48,953 nt of DNA from an uncultured Lachnospiraceae bacterium (GCA_905234595.1 CAJOID010000003.1:1-48953), one strand, 5' to 3'; positions 1 through 9,106 are shown, numbered from the stretch's first letter. Translations and numbers: made by a program. Notes: generated from the letters alone by a model not told the origin.

Positions 1-173
1 AAAAGGGCTACAATCCCGTAAACCAGATAGTCGGATATATCATGTCCGGTGACCCCACCTACATCACCAACCATCAGGGAGCCAGAAGCCTGATCATGAA
101 GGTTGAGCGAGATGAGCTGGTTGAGGAACTGCTGAGCGAGTACATCCACAGCAAGGGATGGGATCAGAAGTAA
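1..173 (+). CDS. ireB: IreB family regulatory protein (3' part)
   Basis: The open frame starts at base 3 and runs to TAA at 171-173. It gives the last 56 residues of an IreB/UPF0297 (DUF965) protein, recognisable by the stretches [20 protein letters not shown] and [12 protein letters not shown]. IreB is a small phosphoprotein substrate of Ser/Thr kinases that affects cell-envelope stress and cephalosporin resistance in Enterococcus. The start lies outside the window. The neighbours ruvX and DUF1292 are its usual partners in Firmicutes, which supports the call. Confidence 0.85.
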   Translation, partial: KGYNPVNQIVGYIMSGDPTYITNHQGARSLIMKVERDELVEELLSEYIHSKGWDQK

Positions 174-193
174 GAGACCGGACGGAGACACAT

Positions 194-616
194 ATGCGTA
201 TTCTGGGCTTGGATTACGGGGCGAAGACCATGGGCGTATCGGTCAGCGATCCGCTGCATATTACCGCTCAGGGTCTGGAGATCATCAGGCGTGAAAAAGA
301 AAACCATATGCGAAAGACCCTGGCGCGTATCGAAGAACTGATCACGGAATACGATGTGGGACTCATCGTACTCGGTTATCCGCTGAATATGGATGACAGC
401 CGGGGGCCGAGAGCGGAGGCCAGTGAGCAGCTGGCTGACACACTTACACGCAGGACCGGACTGGAAGTGATACTGTGGGATGAGAGACTCACCACAGTTG
501 AAGCTGACGAGATCATGAATGAGGCCCGGATCCGGCGTGATGACCGCAGCAAATACGTAGACAAGATTGCCGCAACCCTGATACTTCAGAGTTATCTTGA
601 CGAGCACGGAAACTGA
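194..616 (+). CDS. ruvX: RuvX/YqgF Holliday junction resolvase-like nuclease
   Basis: This is a 140-residue RNase H-fold protein of the YqgF family, implicated in pre-16S rRNA 5' processing and possibly Holliday junction resolution. The N-terminal LGLDYGAKTMGVSVSD carries the first catalytic Asp. VLGYPLNMDDSRGPRA, the DERLTT motif and the C-terminal DKIAATLIL stretch follow in the expected order, and the length is normal. I chose the ATG at 194, where the conserved MRILGLDYG begins; an in-frame upstream ATG at 158 would overlap ireB and add residues the family lacks. It sits 20 nt behind ireB in one operon. Confidence 0.93.
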   Translation: MRILGLDYGAKTMGVSVSDPLHITAQGLEIIRREKENHMRKTLARIEELITEYDVGLIVLGYPLNMDDSRGPRAEASEQLADTLTRRTGLEVILWDERLTTVEADEIMNEARIRRDDRSKYVDKIAATLILQSYLDEHGN

Positions 617-629
617 TCAGAGGTGCCAT

Positions 630-884
630 TTGGAAAAGATCACATTTGCCCCTGAGGGGGAGGAAGCTATAGATTTCTACATACTTGAGACGACGAGACT
701 TGGTGGAGTGGATTATATCCTCGTCACGGACGCGCCCGAAGGCGATGGCGAGGCCATGATCATGAAGGATCTCTCGGATCCGGACGATGCGGAGGCTCTG
801 TACGAGTTTGTGGAGGATGATGATGAACTGAAGGCCGTAGGCAAGGTCTTCGAGAACATCTTAGAGGACGTTGATATTGTATGA
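630..884 (+). CDS. DUF1292 (YrzB-type) protein
   Basis: This is a small acidic DUF1292/UPF0473 protein of unknown function, conserved between ruvX and RNase J or Fur genes in Firmicutes. The start is probably the TTG at 630, because an AGAGGTG ribosome-binding site lies just upstream and the protein then begins LEKITFAPEGEE as in the family. Another in-frame TTG at 597 lies inside ruvX. The 84-residue product has the family's beta-strand pattern (FYILE, VDYILVTD) and a very acidic C-terminus. Its end overlaps the RNase J start by 4 nt, so the two are translationally coupled. Confidence 0.8.
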   Translation: MEKITFAPEGEEAIDFYILETTRLGGVDYILVTDAPEGDGEAMIMKDLSDPDDAEALYEFVEDDDELKAVGKVFENILEDVDIV

Positions 885-2560
885 GCAACATTAAAACTGC
901 GCAGGACGTAAGCTCCAGGCTTAAGATCATTCCACTGGGCGGATTGGAGCAGATCGGACTGAACATTACTGCCTTCGAATTCGAAGACAGTATTATTGTC
1001 GTGGATTGCGGACTGGCATTTCCGACCGATGATATGCTGGGCATAGACCTGGTGATCCCGGACGTGACTTACCTGCTGGATAATGCACCTAAGGTCGAAG
1101 CTTTTGTGATCACTCACGGACACGAGGATCACATCGGCGCACTGCCCTATATCCTGAAGGTTCTGAATGTCCCCGTCTATGCCACACGCCTGACATTGGG
1201 ACTTATCGAGCGTAAGCTGGAGGAACACGAGCTCCTCGAAGTGACGGAGAGACATGAGGTCGGTTTCGGCGAGACCGTTTCGCTCGGTAAATTCAATGTG
1301 GAATTCATCAAGACCAACCACAGTATAGTGGATGCCGCCGCGCTGGCTATATACAGTCCGGTAGGAACGGTAGTTCACACCGGAGATTTCAAGGTGGATT
1401 ACACTCCCCTGTACGGAGATACGATAGATCTGCAGAGGTTTGCCGAACTGGGACGCGAGGGCGTGCTGGCTCTTCTGTGTGATTCGACCAATGCGGAGCG
1501 GCCGGGATTTACTCCTTCCGAACGTACACTTGGAACGGCATTCGATGCTCTTTTTGCCGAGCACAAGGGACGCCGTATCATAGTGGCTACTTTCGCATCC
1601 AATGTGGACAGGGTGCAGCAGATAATAGATACTGCCTGCCGGTTCGACCGCAAGGTTGTGGTCGAGGGACGCAGCATGGTCAATATAATAGATACCGCAT
1701 CCGGTCTGGGATGCCTGAATATCCCCGACAACACGCTGATCGATATAGAGGAGATGCGCAGTTATCCCGATGATAAGATGGTCATCATCACCACCGGATC
1801 ACAGGGAGAGAGCATGGCTGCGCTCAGCCGTATGGCTGACGGTAATCACCGCAAGGTCAAGATCACCGCGAATGACACGATCATATTCAGTTCCCATCCT
1901 ATCCCCGGAAACGAAAAGGCCGTGACGAACGTGATCAATGAGCTTCTCCAGCTCGGAGCAGAGGTTATCTTCCAGGATGTACATGTATCGGGGCATGCCT
2001 GTCAGGAAGAGATCAAACTGATATATACACTGGTTCAGCCGAAGTATTCCGTGCCGGTACACGGAGAATACAAGCATCTCAAGGCACAGGCCAGTATTGC
2101 CGCGGAGCTGGGGATTCCTAAGGAGAACATATTCATCATATCCACCGGTGATGTGCTGTGTCTGGGGCCGGATGAAGCCGAGGTCAGAGGCAAGGTTCCC
2201 ACCGGTGCTATAATGGTAGACGGTCTCGGTGTCGGAGACGTGGGCAATGTGGTCCTCAGGGACCGTCAGCGCCTGGCCAAGGACGGTATACTGATCGTAG
2301 TGGTCACCCTGGACCAGTATAATAAAGAGGTTCTGGCCGGTCCGGAGATCGTATCCCGGGGATTCGTATATGTCAAAGAATCCGATGAACTGATGAACGG
2401 TGCCTGGGAGGTCGCAAACGAGACCGTAGAGGGATGCATCAGCCGCGGGCAGACAGACTGGAACCGCATTAAGACCATCATCAGGGATAATTTGGGTGAC
2501 TATATCTGGAAACAGACCAAGAGAAAACCCATGATACTGCCAATCATTCAGGAAATATGA
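881..2560 (+). CDS. rnj: Ribonuclease J
   Basis: This 559-residue protein of the beta-CASP metallo-beta-lactamase RNase J family is a 5'-3' exo- and endoribonuclease acting in mRNA turnover and rRNA maturation. The zinc-binding HGHEDH is at residues 79-84. The VVDCGLAFP strand precedes it, HTGDFKVD and LLCDSTNAERPG follow, and the beta-CASP part has SNVDRVQQII, TTGSQGE and SSHPIPGNE. VSGHACQEE, VHGEYKHL and a C-terminal domain complete it. Length is standard. ATG at 881 overlaps the stop of the DUF1292 gene. Confidence 0.96.
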   Translation: MSNIKTAQDVSSRLKIIPLGGLEQIGLNITAFEFEDSIIVVDCGLAFPTDDMLGIDLVIPDVTYLLDNAPKVEAFVITHGHEDHIGALPYILKVLNVPVYATRLTLGLIERKLEEHELLEVTERHEVGFGETVSLGKFNVEFIKTNHSIVDAAALAIYSPVGTVVHTGDFKVDYTPLYGDTIDLQRFAELGREGVLALLCDSTNAERPGFTPSERTLGTAFDALFAEHKGRRIIVATFASNVDRVQQIIDTACRFDRKVVVEGRSMVNIIDTASGLGCLNIPDNTLIDIEEMRSYPDDKMVIITTGSQGESMAALSRMADGNHRKVKITANDTIIFSSHPIPGNEKAVTNVINELLQLGAEVIFQDVHVSGHACQEEIKLIYTLVQPKYSVPVHGEYKHLKAQASIAAELGIPKENIFIISTGDVLCLGPDEAEVRGKVPTGAIMVDGLGVGDVGNVVLRDRQRLAKDGILIVVVTLDQYNKEVLAGPEIVSRGFVYVKESDELMNGAWEVANETVEGCISRGQTDWNRIKTIIRDNLGDYIWKQTKRKPMILPIIQEI

Positions 2561-2584
2561 TAAACTAGCGGAGGTAAGACCTGC

Positions 2585-2923
2585 ATGTCGTTATCGAGCG
2601 AACAGATCAGAATGGCAGCCAAGGAATATGCAGCCAAGATCCAGCAGACGGAGATCTATCGTACTTATTGCCGGGAAAGGGAACGCATCAAGCAGGACCC
2701 CGAACTGTATGCCAGAGTTAATGCTTATCGTCAGGCCACGTTTGAACTGCAGAACTATACGGACCAGGAACAGCTCTTTGACAGGATGGATGCATACGAG
2801 AAGGAGTACGAAAACTTTCGTGAGAATCCCGTGGTCGAAGGGTTCCTTCAGGCTGAACTTGCATTTTGCAGGATGATGCAGGAACTTAATATACTGATAC
2901 TGGATCATCTCGATTTCGAGTGA
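2585..2923 (+). CDS. YlbF/YmcA family regulator
   Basis: This is a 112-residue, mostly helical protein of the YlbF family (Pfam Com_YlbF). In Bacillus, YlbF, YmcA and YaaT form a complex that helps RNase Y process mRNAs. The pattern of charged helices (AAKEYAAKIQQTEIYR, DPELYARVNAYRQATFELQ, FLQAELAFCRMMQELN) and the length fit. A GGAGG ribosome-binding site lies before the ATG. It follows RNase J by 24 nt, so two RNA-decay functions share an operon here. Confidence 0.85.
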   Translation: MSLSSEQIRMAAKEYAAKIQQTEIYRTYCRERERIKQDPELYARVNAYRQATFELQNYTDQEQLFDRMDAYEKEYENFRENPVVEGFLQAELAFCRMMQELNILILDHLDFE

Positions 2924-2948
2924 TCATAAGTTAGATTCGAGGAGTATT

Positions 2949-3449
2949 ATGAAGCCGGCAGAGATAATCGGTTCCATATTGGAAACAATAATCAAGATAG
3001 CGATCTTCATCTTTTTGGGCGTTTTGATATACAGGGGCGCCCTGATCGCGTATGACTACGGATACAGGGTGTTCACCGAGGCACCTGTATCGGTCGGTGA
3101 GGGTCGTATTATCTCCATCGAGGTGAAGCCCGACATGTCGTCGCGTGATCTTGGTGATATGCTTCAGCAGAAAGGACTTATCCGGGATTCCAAGATATTC
3201 TTCCTGCAGGAACTGCTCAGTGAGTATCGCGGCAAAGAGGCTCCCGGTATTTATGATCTGAGTACCGCCATGACGGCGGAGGAAATGCTGGCAGTCATGG
3301 CCATGCAGCCTGTGGAGGAGGAAGAAGAGGAGACGATCGCCATTCCCGAATCCGAAGTTGAGGAACTGGAGATCGTTGACGAAGATCCCGAGGGTACTTC
3401 CGAGAACAACGTGATCGAAGAGGAGGCCGTTGTGGAAGGCGGCGAATGA
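2949..3449 (+). CDS. Short MltG/YceG-like membrane protein without catalytic domain
   Basis: This 166-residue protein has one N-terminal membrane helix (about residues 10-32) and an extracytoplasmic region. That region includes the LysM-like N-terminal part of endolytic transglycosylase MltG: VKPDMSSRDLGDMLQQKGLI, IFFLQELL, GIYDLSTAMTAEEMLAVM. The tail is extremely acidic (EEEEEE and similar). The large catalytic YceG domain with its conserved Glu is absent, so glycan cleavage is not expected. Short versions of this kind are common in Lachnospiraceae at this locus. It may help to position a cell-wall enzyme, which is inference. The end overlaps the next gene by 4 nt. Confidence 0.72.
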   Translation: MKPAEIIGSILETIIKIAIFIFLGVLIYRGALIAYDYGYRVFTEAPVSVGEGRIISIEVKPDMSSRDLGDMLQQKGLIRDSKIFFLQELLSEYRGKEAPGIYDLSTAMTAEEMLAVMAMQPVEEEEEETIAIPESEVEELEIVDEDPEGTSENNVIEEEAVVEGGE

Positions 3450-4087
3450 ATCTGGAGACCAGGATAGATTCTTTTATAGAATCACTTAAAAAACCGGAAC
3501 CGGAGTATATAGAGAAGCTTGCAGCTTATGCACGTACGGAACATATTCCGGTCATCAGACCGGCCATGATGGATTTCCTGCGTACGATGATACTGATCCA
3601 CAGACCAATGTCGATACTTGAGATAGGGTGCGCCATTGGTTTTTCTGCTTTATATATGAGGGAATATGCACCGGAAGGATGCCGGATCACTACTATAGAG
3701 AACTACGCTCCGCGTATATCCGCGGCAAAAGAGAATTTCGCCCGCTACGATACCGCCGGCCGGATAGAATTGCTTGAAGGCGATGCAACGGTGCTGATAA
3801 AAGATCTGCCCGGGCCCTATGATCTGATATTCATGGACGGTCCCAAAGGACAATACGTCAATATGTATGATGATATCAAGCGTCTTCAGCAGCCGGGAGG
3901 ACTGCTGATCTCCGATAATATCCTCCAGGAAGGTGACATCCTTGAAAGCCGTTATGCGGTCACGCGCAGAGACCGGACGATCCATTCACGGATGAGAGAA
4001 TATCTGTATAAACTGACACATGATGATGATTACTCGACGTCGGTACTGCCGGTTGCAGACGGCGTGACACTGAGCGTGCGTATATGA
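3446..4087 (+). CDS. SAM-dependent O-methyltransferase (TrmR-like)
   Basis: This 213-residue class I methyltransferase belongs to the catechol-O-methyltransferase-like family 3. The SAM-binding glycine loop is EIGCAIGFSALYM. ITTIEN carries the acidic ribose ligand, LLEGDA follows, and IFMDGPKGQY carries metal and substrate residues. Members next to U32 peptidases methylate 5-hydroxyuridine at tRNA position 34 (TrmR in Bacillus). The adjacent U32 gene, overlapping by 4 nt, supports a role in tRNA wobble modification. Substrate assignment rests on context. Confidence 0.85.
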   Translation: MNLETRIDSFIESLKKPEPEYIEKLAAYARTEHIPVIRPAMMDFLRTMILIHRPMSILEIGCAIGFSALYMREYAPEGCRITTIENYAPRISAAKENFARYDTAGRIELLEGDATVLIKDLPGPYDLIFMDGPKGQYVNMYDDIKRLQQPGGLLISDNILQEGDILESRYAVTRRDRTIHSRMREYLYKLTHDDDYSTSVLPVADGVTLSVRI

Positions 4088-5319
4088 ATACTATGAAGAA
4101 ACCCGAATTACTGGTTCCGGCTGCAAATCTGGAAGTTCTGAAGACCGCAGTGGATTATGGCGCGGATGCCGTATATATAGGCGGCGAGGAGTTCGGCCTG
4201 AGGGCCAAAGCGGACAACTTCTCACATGATGAGATGACAGAGGGGATCGCTTATGCACATGAGCACGGAGTCAGGGTGCATGTGACGGTGAATATCCTCG
4301 CGCACAACTATGATCTGGACGGAGTGCGCACATATCTGACGGAGCTTAAGGTCATTAAGCCGGATGCGCTGATTATAGCCGATCCGGGGATATTTACCCT
4401 TGCACGTGAGATCTGTCCGGATATAGACGTGCATATTTCCACTCAGGCCAATAACACCAACTGGGAGACGTATCTGTTCTGGTACCGTCTTGGGGCCAAA
4501 CGCGTCGTGTCGGCACGTGAACTGTCTCTGACCGAGATCCGGCAGATCAGAGAGCATATCCCGGAGGATATGGAGATAGAGAGTTTTATCCACGGAGCCA
4601 TGTGCATATCCTATTCGGGGAGATGCCTGCTCAGCAATTATTTCACGGGACGTGATGCGAACCACGGAGCATGCACCCACCCCTGCAGATGGAAGTACGC
4701 GGTCGTGGAGGAGACGAGGCCCGGTGAGTATCTTCCCGTATATGAGAATGAACGCGGTACCTATATATTTAACTCCAGAGACCTGTGTATGATCGGACAC
4801 ATACCCGAGATGATCGGGGCCGGGATCGACAGCTTCAAGATAGAGGGCCGGATGAAGACCGCTCTGTATGTAGCTACCGTGGCCAGAACCTACAGGCGTG
4901 CGATAGATGATCATATGAGCGATCCCGCTCTGTACCGTGAGCATATGGAATGGTATCTCGAGGAGATAGGCAAGTGTACGCACAGACATTTCACCACGGG
5001 ATTCTACTTCGGCAAACCCGCATCGGATGCACAGATATATGACAACAGCACATATGTGAACGACCATATCTATCTCGGAACGATCCGCGAGGTTACAGCC
5101 GACGGGCGTGCGGTATTTGAGCAGAAGAACAAATTTGCCGTCGGGGATACGATCGAACTGATGAAACGTAACTGTGAGGACAGAAAGGTCAGTGTCATCC
5201 GTCTTGAGGATGAGAACGGCATTGCCATGGAGAGTTGTCCGCATTCGAGACAGATCATATACGCCACTTTCTCGGAAATACCCGAAGCAGGCGATATCAT
5301 GCGGGTCAGGGCAGAGTGA
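4084..5319 (+). CDS. U32 family peptidase-like tRNA hydroxylation protein
   Basis: This 411-residue U32 protein begins with the TIM-barrel motif KPELLVPAANLEVLKTAVDY and DAVYIGGEEFGLRA. It contains the cysteine-bearing signature CISYSGRCLLSNY and GACTHPCRWKY, whose cysteines probably hold an iron-sulfur cluster, and then the FKIEGRMKT stretch. Family members (TrhP/YegQ, YrrN/YrrO) make 5-hydroxyuridine in tRNA from prephenate-derived chemistry rather than acting as proteases. The preceding methyltransferase would use this product. ATG at 4084 overlaps the upstream stop. Confidence 0.9.
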   Translation: MNTMKKPELLVPAANLEVLKTAVDYGADAVYIGGEEFGLRAKADNFSHDEMTEGIAYAHEHGVRVHVTVNILAHNYDLDGVRTYLTELKVIKPDALIIADPGIFTLAREICPDIDVHISTQANNTNWETYLFWYRLGAKRVVSARELSLTEIRQIREHIPEDMEIESFIHGAMCISYSGRCLLSNYFTGRDANHGACTHPCRWKYAVVEETRPGEYLPVYENERGTYIFNSRDLCMIGHIPEMIGAGIDSFKIEGRMKTALYVATVARTYRRAIDDHMSDPALYREHMEWYLEEIGKCTHRHFTTGFYFGKPASDAQIYDNSTYVNDHIYLGTIREVTADGRAVFEQKNKFAVGDTIELMKRNCEDRKVSVIRLEDENGIAMESCPHSRQIIYATFSEIPEAGDIMRVRAE

Positions 5320-5333
5320 GAGAAGTGTTTTTG

Positions 5334-5362
5334 TTGACGCATCAAACGTGTTGATATACAAT
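5334..5362 (+). promoter_or_regulatory. Sigma-A-type promoter of glutamine synthetase
   Basis: TTGACG (5334-5339), a 17-bp spacer and TACAAT (5357-5362) lie 50 bp upstream of the glnN start in an AT-rich gap. Confidence 0.7.
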
Positions 5363-5411
5363 TTTTGCGTTCAAGTTTTAAACAGAATCAGAAAGCAGAG
5401 GATATCCATAA

Positions 5412-7514
5412 ATGAGTGAAGTAACGGAGTTATTTGGTCAAAACGTCTTTACACGCGGCAAGATGAAGGAACGTCTGCCCAAGAATGTATACAGGGAGCT
5501 GATCAGGGTTTCCGAAAGAGGCGGGGAACTCTCCATGGAAGCGGCCAATGTCATTGCCAAAGCGATGAAGGACTGGGCCGAGGAGAACGGAGCCACACAT
5601 TATACACACTGGTTCCAGCCGCTGACCGGTATCACCGCAGAGAAGCATGATGCCTTCGTATCGCTTCCCGATGAAGACGGACGTATGATAACCGAATTCT
5701 CCGGCAAGGAGCTGATCAAGGGTGAACCCGATGCATCATCTTTTCCGTCCGGCGGGCTGCGTGCGACATTCGAGGCCAGAGGTTATACGGCATGGGATAT
5801 CACATCTCCGGCTTTTCTCAAGGAATCCTCCTGCGGTGTGATACTGTGTATCCCCACAGCCTTCTGCTCATATACCGGTGAAGCACTGGATAAGAAGACT
5901 CCGCTTCTGCGTTCCATGGAAGCATTGAGTGAACAGGCGCTCAGGATAGTCAGACTGTTCGGTAATACCGAGGCCACCAAGGTCACTCCGTGCGTTGGTC
6001 CCGAGCAGGAGTATTTCCTGGTCGATGCGGATCTGTATATGCAGAGACTGGATCTGATGTTCGCCGGACGTACTCTCTTCGGAGCTCCCGCCCCCAAGGG
6101 ACAGGAGATGGATGACCACTATTTCGGTGTCATCAGAGAGAGAGTCGGCGCATATATGAAAGACTTAAACGAGGAACTCTGGAAACTGGGGATCCTCGCG
6201 AAGACGCAGCATAATGAGGTTGCACCCGCACAGCATGAGCTTGCGCCGATCTTTGATACGGTCAATATAGCGGTAGACCATAACCAGCTCGTGATGGAGA
6301 CGATGAAGCGTGTGGCTACCCGTCACAACTTAAGATGTCTCCTGCATGAGAAGCCCTATGCCGGCGTGAACGGATCCGGTAAGCACAATAACTGGTCCAT
6401 CAATACGGACAACGGGGTGAATATGCTCGATCCCGGAGACACCCCCAATGAGAATCTGCAGTTTCTGCTCGTGCTCGCATGTATCATGAAGGCAGTTGAC
6501 GATCATGCCGATCTGCTCAGACAGTCTGCAGCGGATGTGGGTAACGATCACCGCCTGGGTGCGAATGAAGCACCTCCGGCCATCATATCCATATTCCTCG
6601 GAGAACAGCTTGAGGATGTGGTCACACAGCTGGTTGAGACCGGTGTGGCAAGTTCTGCCATACAGGGCGGCAAGCTGGAGACCGGTGTATCCACGCTTCC
6701 CGACTTTGAAAAGGACGCCACGGACCGTAACAGGACATCGCCTTTTGCATTTACAGGAAACAAGTTCGAGTTCAGAAGTGTCGGGAGCTCCGATTCCATA
6801 GCCAGTCCGAATACCATACTCAATGCAATAGTTGCGGAGGCATTCGATGAGGCAGCTACCATCCTCGAAGGTGCCGATGATTTCGAGATGGCAGTGCATG
6901 ACCTGATCAAAAAGTATATGACGGAGCATCAGCGCATCATATTCAACGGTGACGGATACTCGGATGAATGGGTGGCTGAGGCTGCCAGACGTGGGCTGCC
7001 GAATATCAAGAGCATGATCGAGGCGGCTTGTGCGCTGACAACGGATAAGTCCGTTGCTCTGTTTGAGAGATTTAAGATATTCAACAGGACCGAGCTTGAG
7101 TCCCGCGAAGAGATCATATACGAGACCTATGCAAAGACTATCAATATCGAAGCGCTTACTATGATCGACATGGCCGGCAAGCAGATCATCCCCGCAGCAG
7201 TGAAGTATTCCGGCGAGCTGGCGCGTACCGTGAATGAGGTCAAGGCAGCAGGCGTAAATGCCGCAGCCGAAGACGAATTGCTTAAGAAGGCAATCGGATA
7301 TATCAATGACGCCCAGACCGCATACAACAAACTCAAGGAAGTGAGTGCACATGCGGTCACTGTCAAAGACGGCAGGGAGCGTGCCTTCTACTATAAGGAT
7401 GTAGTAAAGAGCGCCATGGATGAGCTTCGCGCGCCCTGTGATGAACTGGAGATGATCGTGGATAAGTCCCTGTGGCCGATCCCGACTTATGCAGAGCTGA
7501 TGTTTGAGGTATGA
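5412..7514 (+). CDS. glnN: Glutamine synthetase type III
   Basis: This 700-residue GSIII enzyme forms glutamine from glutamate, ammonia and ATP. Length is typical of GSIII (about 700-730) and much longer than GSI. It has the GSIII N-terminal domain ([31 protein letters not shown]). The catalytic barrel shows metal- and substrate-binding motifs [38 protein letters not shown] and [16 protein letters not shown]. The C-terminal extension is helical. It has its own promoter and is monocistronic or followed only by the small gene at 7533. Start ATG 5412 gives [13 protein letters not shown], as in homologues. Confidence 0.97.
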   Translation: MSEVTELFGQNVFTRGKMKERLPKNVYRELIRVSERGGELSMEAANVIAKAMKDWAEENGATHYTHWFQPLTGITAEKHDAFVSLPDEDGRMITEFSGKELIKGEPDASSFPSGGLRATFEARGYTAWDITSPAFLKESSCGVILCIPTAFCSYTGEALDKKTPLLRSMEALSEQALRIVRLFGNTEATKVTPCVGPEQEYFLVDADLYMQRLDLMFAGRTLFGAPAPKGQEMDDHYFGVIRERVGAYMKDLNEELWKLGILAKTQHNEVAPAQHELAPIFDTVNIAVDHNQLVMETMKRVATRHNLRCLLHEKPYAGVNGSGKHNNWSINTDNGVNMLDPGDTPNENLQFLLVLACIMKAVDDHADLLRQSAADVGNDHRLGANEAPPAIISIFLGEQLEDVVTQLVETGVASSAIQGGKLETGVSTLPDFEKDATDRNRTSPFAFTGNKFEFRSVGSSDSIASPNTILNAIVAEAFDEAATILEGADDFEMAVHDLIKKYMTEHQRIIFNGDGYSDEWVAEAARRGLPNIKSMIEAACALTTDKSVALFERFKIFNRTELESREEIIYETYAKTINIEALTMIDMAGKQIIPAAVKYSGELARTVNEVKAAGVNAAAEDELLKKAIGYINDAQTAYNKLKEVSAHAVTVKDGRERAFYYKDVVKSAMDELRAPCDELEMIVDKSLWPIPTYAELMFEV

Positions 7515-7532
7515 TTCTGTAGCTGTATTTGT

Positions 7533-7799
7533 ATGCTTGTAAGCATTATACATCTTAAGAAAACAGATGAAAGGACAGCAGTTGTGACCTCCTTTGATGA
7601 AGTGGGTGACGGAAGTGATTTCGATGCAAGTGCCAGGAAGATATTCGGCGACAGATATGATAGATTCATGGAGGTGTATTCCGACGAAGAAAGCCGTGAA
7701 CTTTTCAGAAAGAATATCCTCATAGAATATGTGGAGAGCAACGGACTGAATATTACGGCATATCAGGACTACGGCTGGGACCCTGTTACACTTTTTTAA
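7533..7799 (+). CDS. Small hypothetical protein
   Basis: This 88-residue product is not recognised. It is acidic and has alternating charged and hydrophobic residues, with an aromatic-rich C-terminus ending in YGWDPVTLF. It lies 18 nt after glnN on the same strand, so it may be co-transcribed. No convincing ribosome-binding site precedes ATG 7533, which weakens the start. The ORF ends 82 nt before the tRNA and is the last chromosomal ORF before the mobile element. Confidence 0.5.
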   Translation: MLVSIIHLKKTDERTAVVTSFDEVGDGSDFDASARKIFGDRYDRFMEVYSDEESRELFRKNILIEYVESNGLNITAYQDYGWDPVTLF

Positions 7800-7828
7800 T
7801 TGACAGAGCAGAAAAAAAGAAATAAGCC

Positions 7829-7857
7829 TTGATTTATCCGCAGGCATCCGATATAAT
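7829..7857 (+). promoter_or_regulatory. Promoter of left tRNA-Gln
   Basis: TTGATT (7829-7834), a 17-bp spacer and TATAAT (7852-7857) lie 24 bp before the tRNA. The same promoter layout, with related bases around it, precedes the right-hand tRNA-Gln at 37871-37899. Confidence 0.8.
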
Positions 7858-7880
7858 CATTTTCTGTTGAAAGTAACATA

Positions 7881-7929
7881 TAGCGGTATCGCCAAATGGT
7901 AAGGCAACGGACTCTGACTCCGTCATTTC
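7881..7929 (+). repeat. attL core: 49-bp direct repeat (left copy)
   Basis: The 49 bases from the base before the tRNA-Gln start to just after the anticodon arm are identical to 37922-37970. One mismatch then precedes another 13 identical bases (T-loop region). The two copies are offset by 30,041 bp and bracket the integrase and relaxase genes, as expected for attachment sites of a tRNA-targeting integrase. The exact crossover point inside the repeat cannot be seen. Confidence 0.85.
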
Positions 7930-7953
7930 AAGGTTCGAATCCTTGTAGCGCTG
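7882..7953 (+). tRNA. tRNA-Gln (CTG), left copy, acceptor-stem mismatch
   Basis: This is a 72-nt cloverleaf. The acceptor is AGCGGTA, the D arm GCC/GGC, the anticodon stem ACGGA/TCCGT around loop CTCTGAC (anticodon CTG at 7914-7916), and the T arm CAAGG-TTCGAAT-CCTTG. The 3' acceptor strand is TAGCGCT with G discriminator. CCA is not encoded. The acceptor has one mismatch: G5 faces G68, whereas the right-hand copy is fully paired. Bases 7881-7929 are identical to the right copy, so this gene is probably a hybrid whose 3' part came with the mobile element. Whether it is still charged well is open. Confidence 0.9.
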
Positions 7954-7958
7954 CTAAT

Positions 7959-7998
7959 AAAACTCCTGATCCGACCGGGTTGGGAGTTTTATTTTTTT
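7959..7998 (+). terminator. Rho-independent terminator after left tRNA-Gln
   Basis: The stem AAAACTCC (7959-7966) pairs with GGAGTTTT (7983-7990), followed by a T-rich run. It belongs to the element-side half of the left junction and ends the tRNA transcript. Confidence 0.8.
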
Positions 7999-8104
7999 CA
8001 GCATTTATGCGGGTTTGAGGGATTTGAAGAATATGGATTTCTGGTTTTTACTGATTTATTCTGACAGGACAAATCAGGAAATGTTTTCTTCTAAAATCGT
8101 CACA

Positions 8105-8157
8105 ATAGGCCAATCTACTGAAAGATAGGTCAATCACAGGTCAATTATAGGTCAATC
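8105..8157 (+). repeat. Integrase arm-type direct repeats, left end
   Basis: Four copies of an 11-bp unit, best form ATAGGTCAATC, start at 8105, 8125, 8136 and 8147. The last three are tandem with an 11-bp period, close to one helical turn. Two further copies stand near the right end at 37776 and 37788. Arrays like this at both ends of an element fit binding by the N-terminal arm domain of a tyrosine integrase. Confidence 0.65.
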
Positions 8158-8191
8158 GGAGAGAGATTTTTTCGTCAGAATGACGAAGGTT

Positions 8192-8767
8192 TTATTTATT
8201 TGGTTTGTCATTTAAAAAAGAAAAATCTGTCATGGTGACGTAGTGCTTTCCATCGGGAGAGTTTCTAAAGGGCATTGAGTCAAGCAGATTCTCTTCCAAA
8301 TCTTCTTCCATCATATCAGCTCTAGCCATCATATATTTTTTTGTTTCTTCATCAATAGTGTCTTCTGCAGTTTGACGAAGATTAGCTATTCTTACAAGCC
8401 TATTTGCCCAGTGTCTTATAAAATCATTCAATAATTCATTTTTGAAACTGATGGAAACAGTATCTGTATATAAGCCTTCTCCATTTTGCTTTCCGGAAAA
8501 TTCGATGCCGCATGCGTTTCCTATTTTAAACAGGTAAGGAGCTGCATCGGAGGCAGTTTTTATTTCAGTGTCAAGAAGAGTGTTGACATTCAATCCAAGA
8601 GCATTGGCCAAAGCATTGATCGCATCAAGTTTTGGATTCCTGTCACCACGTTCGTATTTTCGTATATTATCGGCTGGAATATGAGCTCTTTCGGCCAAAT
8701 CATTAACTGAAAACTTTCGAAGTTCCCTGTAATACTTAATCTTTTCTCCAATTGATTTCTGTTTCAT
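8192..8767 (-). CDS. XRE-family repressor of the element
   Basis: This 191-residue protein has an N-terminal helix-turn-helix of the Cro/CI type (about residues 8-62: IKYYRELRKFSVNDLAERA, then NIRKYERGDRNPKLDAINAL). The C-terminal part, about 120 residues, is not recognised and is acidic near its end. It is divergent from xis and int, with a 339-bp operator-rich gap between them. This is the classic layout of a lysogeny-type repressor controlling excision. No peptidase or metal motif for induction is visible. Confidence 0.82.
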   Translation of the reverse strand: MKQKSIGEKIKYYRELRKFSVNDLAERAHIPADNIRKYERGDRNPKLDAINALANALGLNVNTLLDTEIKTASDAAPYLFKIGNACGIEFSGKQNGEGLYTDTVSISFKNELLNDFIRHWANRLVRIANLRQTAEDTIDEETKKYMMARADMMEEDLEENLLDSMPFRNSPDGKHYVTMTDFSFLNDKPNK

Positions 8768-9106
8768 TCAAATGTTCTCCCACACACTATACAAATGCAT
8801 TTTCATTATATCAATTAATGACAAAATGTGTAAACAATAATAAAAAATAAGACAAAATGTATTTTGGGTATTGCAAACACGACAAATGTATTGTATTATC
8901 ATAATCAGAATACATAAGTATTATTTCGATTCAATACGCGACATTTTGTATTGTTTCAGAAAAAAACAGAATTGTACTACTTATTATGAGGGTAAAACGG
9001 AACAGAAAATTTGCTTATAGATTATGAGCATGCGGGATTCATTAAAGATTTTCTTTTGAATTAAGACCTGCGTAGGTATTTCAAGAAAAATGAAGGAGGA
9101 AACATT
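8768..9106. promoter_or_regulatory. Divergent control region with repeated operator-like boxes
   Basis: This AT-rich gap lies between the repressor (minus strand) and xis (plus strand). It holds ACAAAATGT at 8821-8829 and 8852-8860, a variant GACAAATGTATT at 8881-8892 and the inverted form ACATTTTGT at 8941-8949. An ACAAATGCATTTT variant lies near 8791. These look like binding sites for the XRE repressor on both promoters. No open frame of note is present. Confidence 0.6.

Noticed and set aside
164-607. Long minus-strand open frame opposite ruvX, and similar long frames opposite RNase J, the U32 gene, glnN and the EAL gene
   Set aside because: They mirror well-conserved genes on the plus strand, have no ribosome-binding sites and show no recognisable protein features.
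6330-7847. 505-codon minus-strand open frame opposite glnN
   Set aside because: It is a shadow of glnN; its composition (rich in His, Cys, Ile, Leu without domain pattern) is typical of antisense reading.
8821-8949. ACAAAATGT repeats considered as a CRISPR or iteron array
   Set aside because: Only a few short, unevenly spaced and partly inverted copies; they fit repressor operators better.
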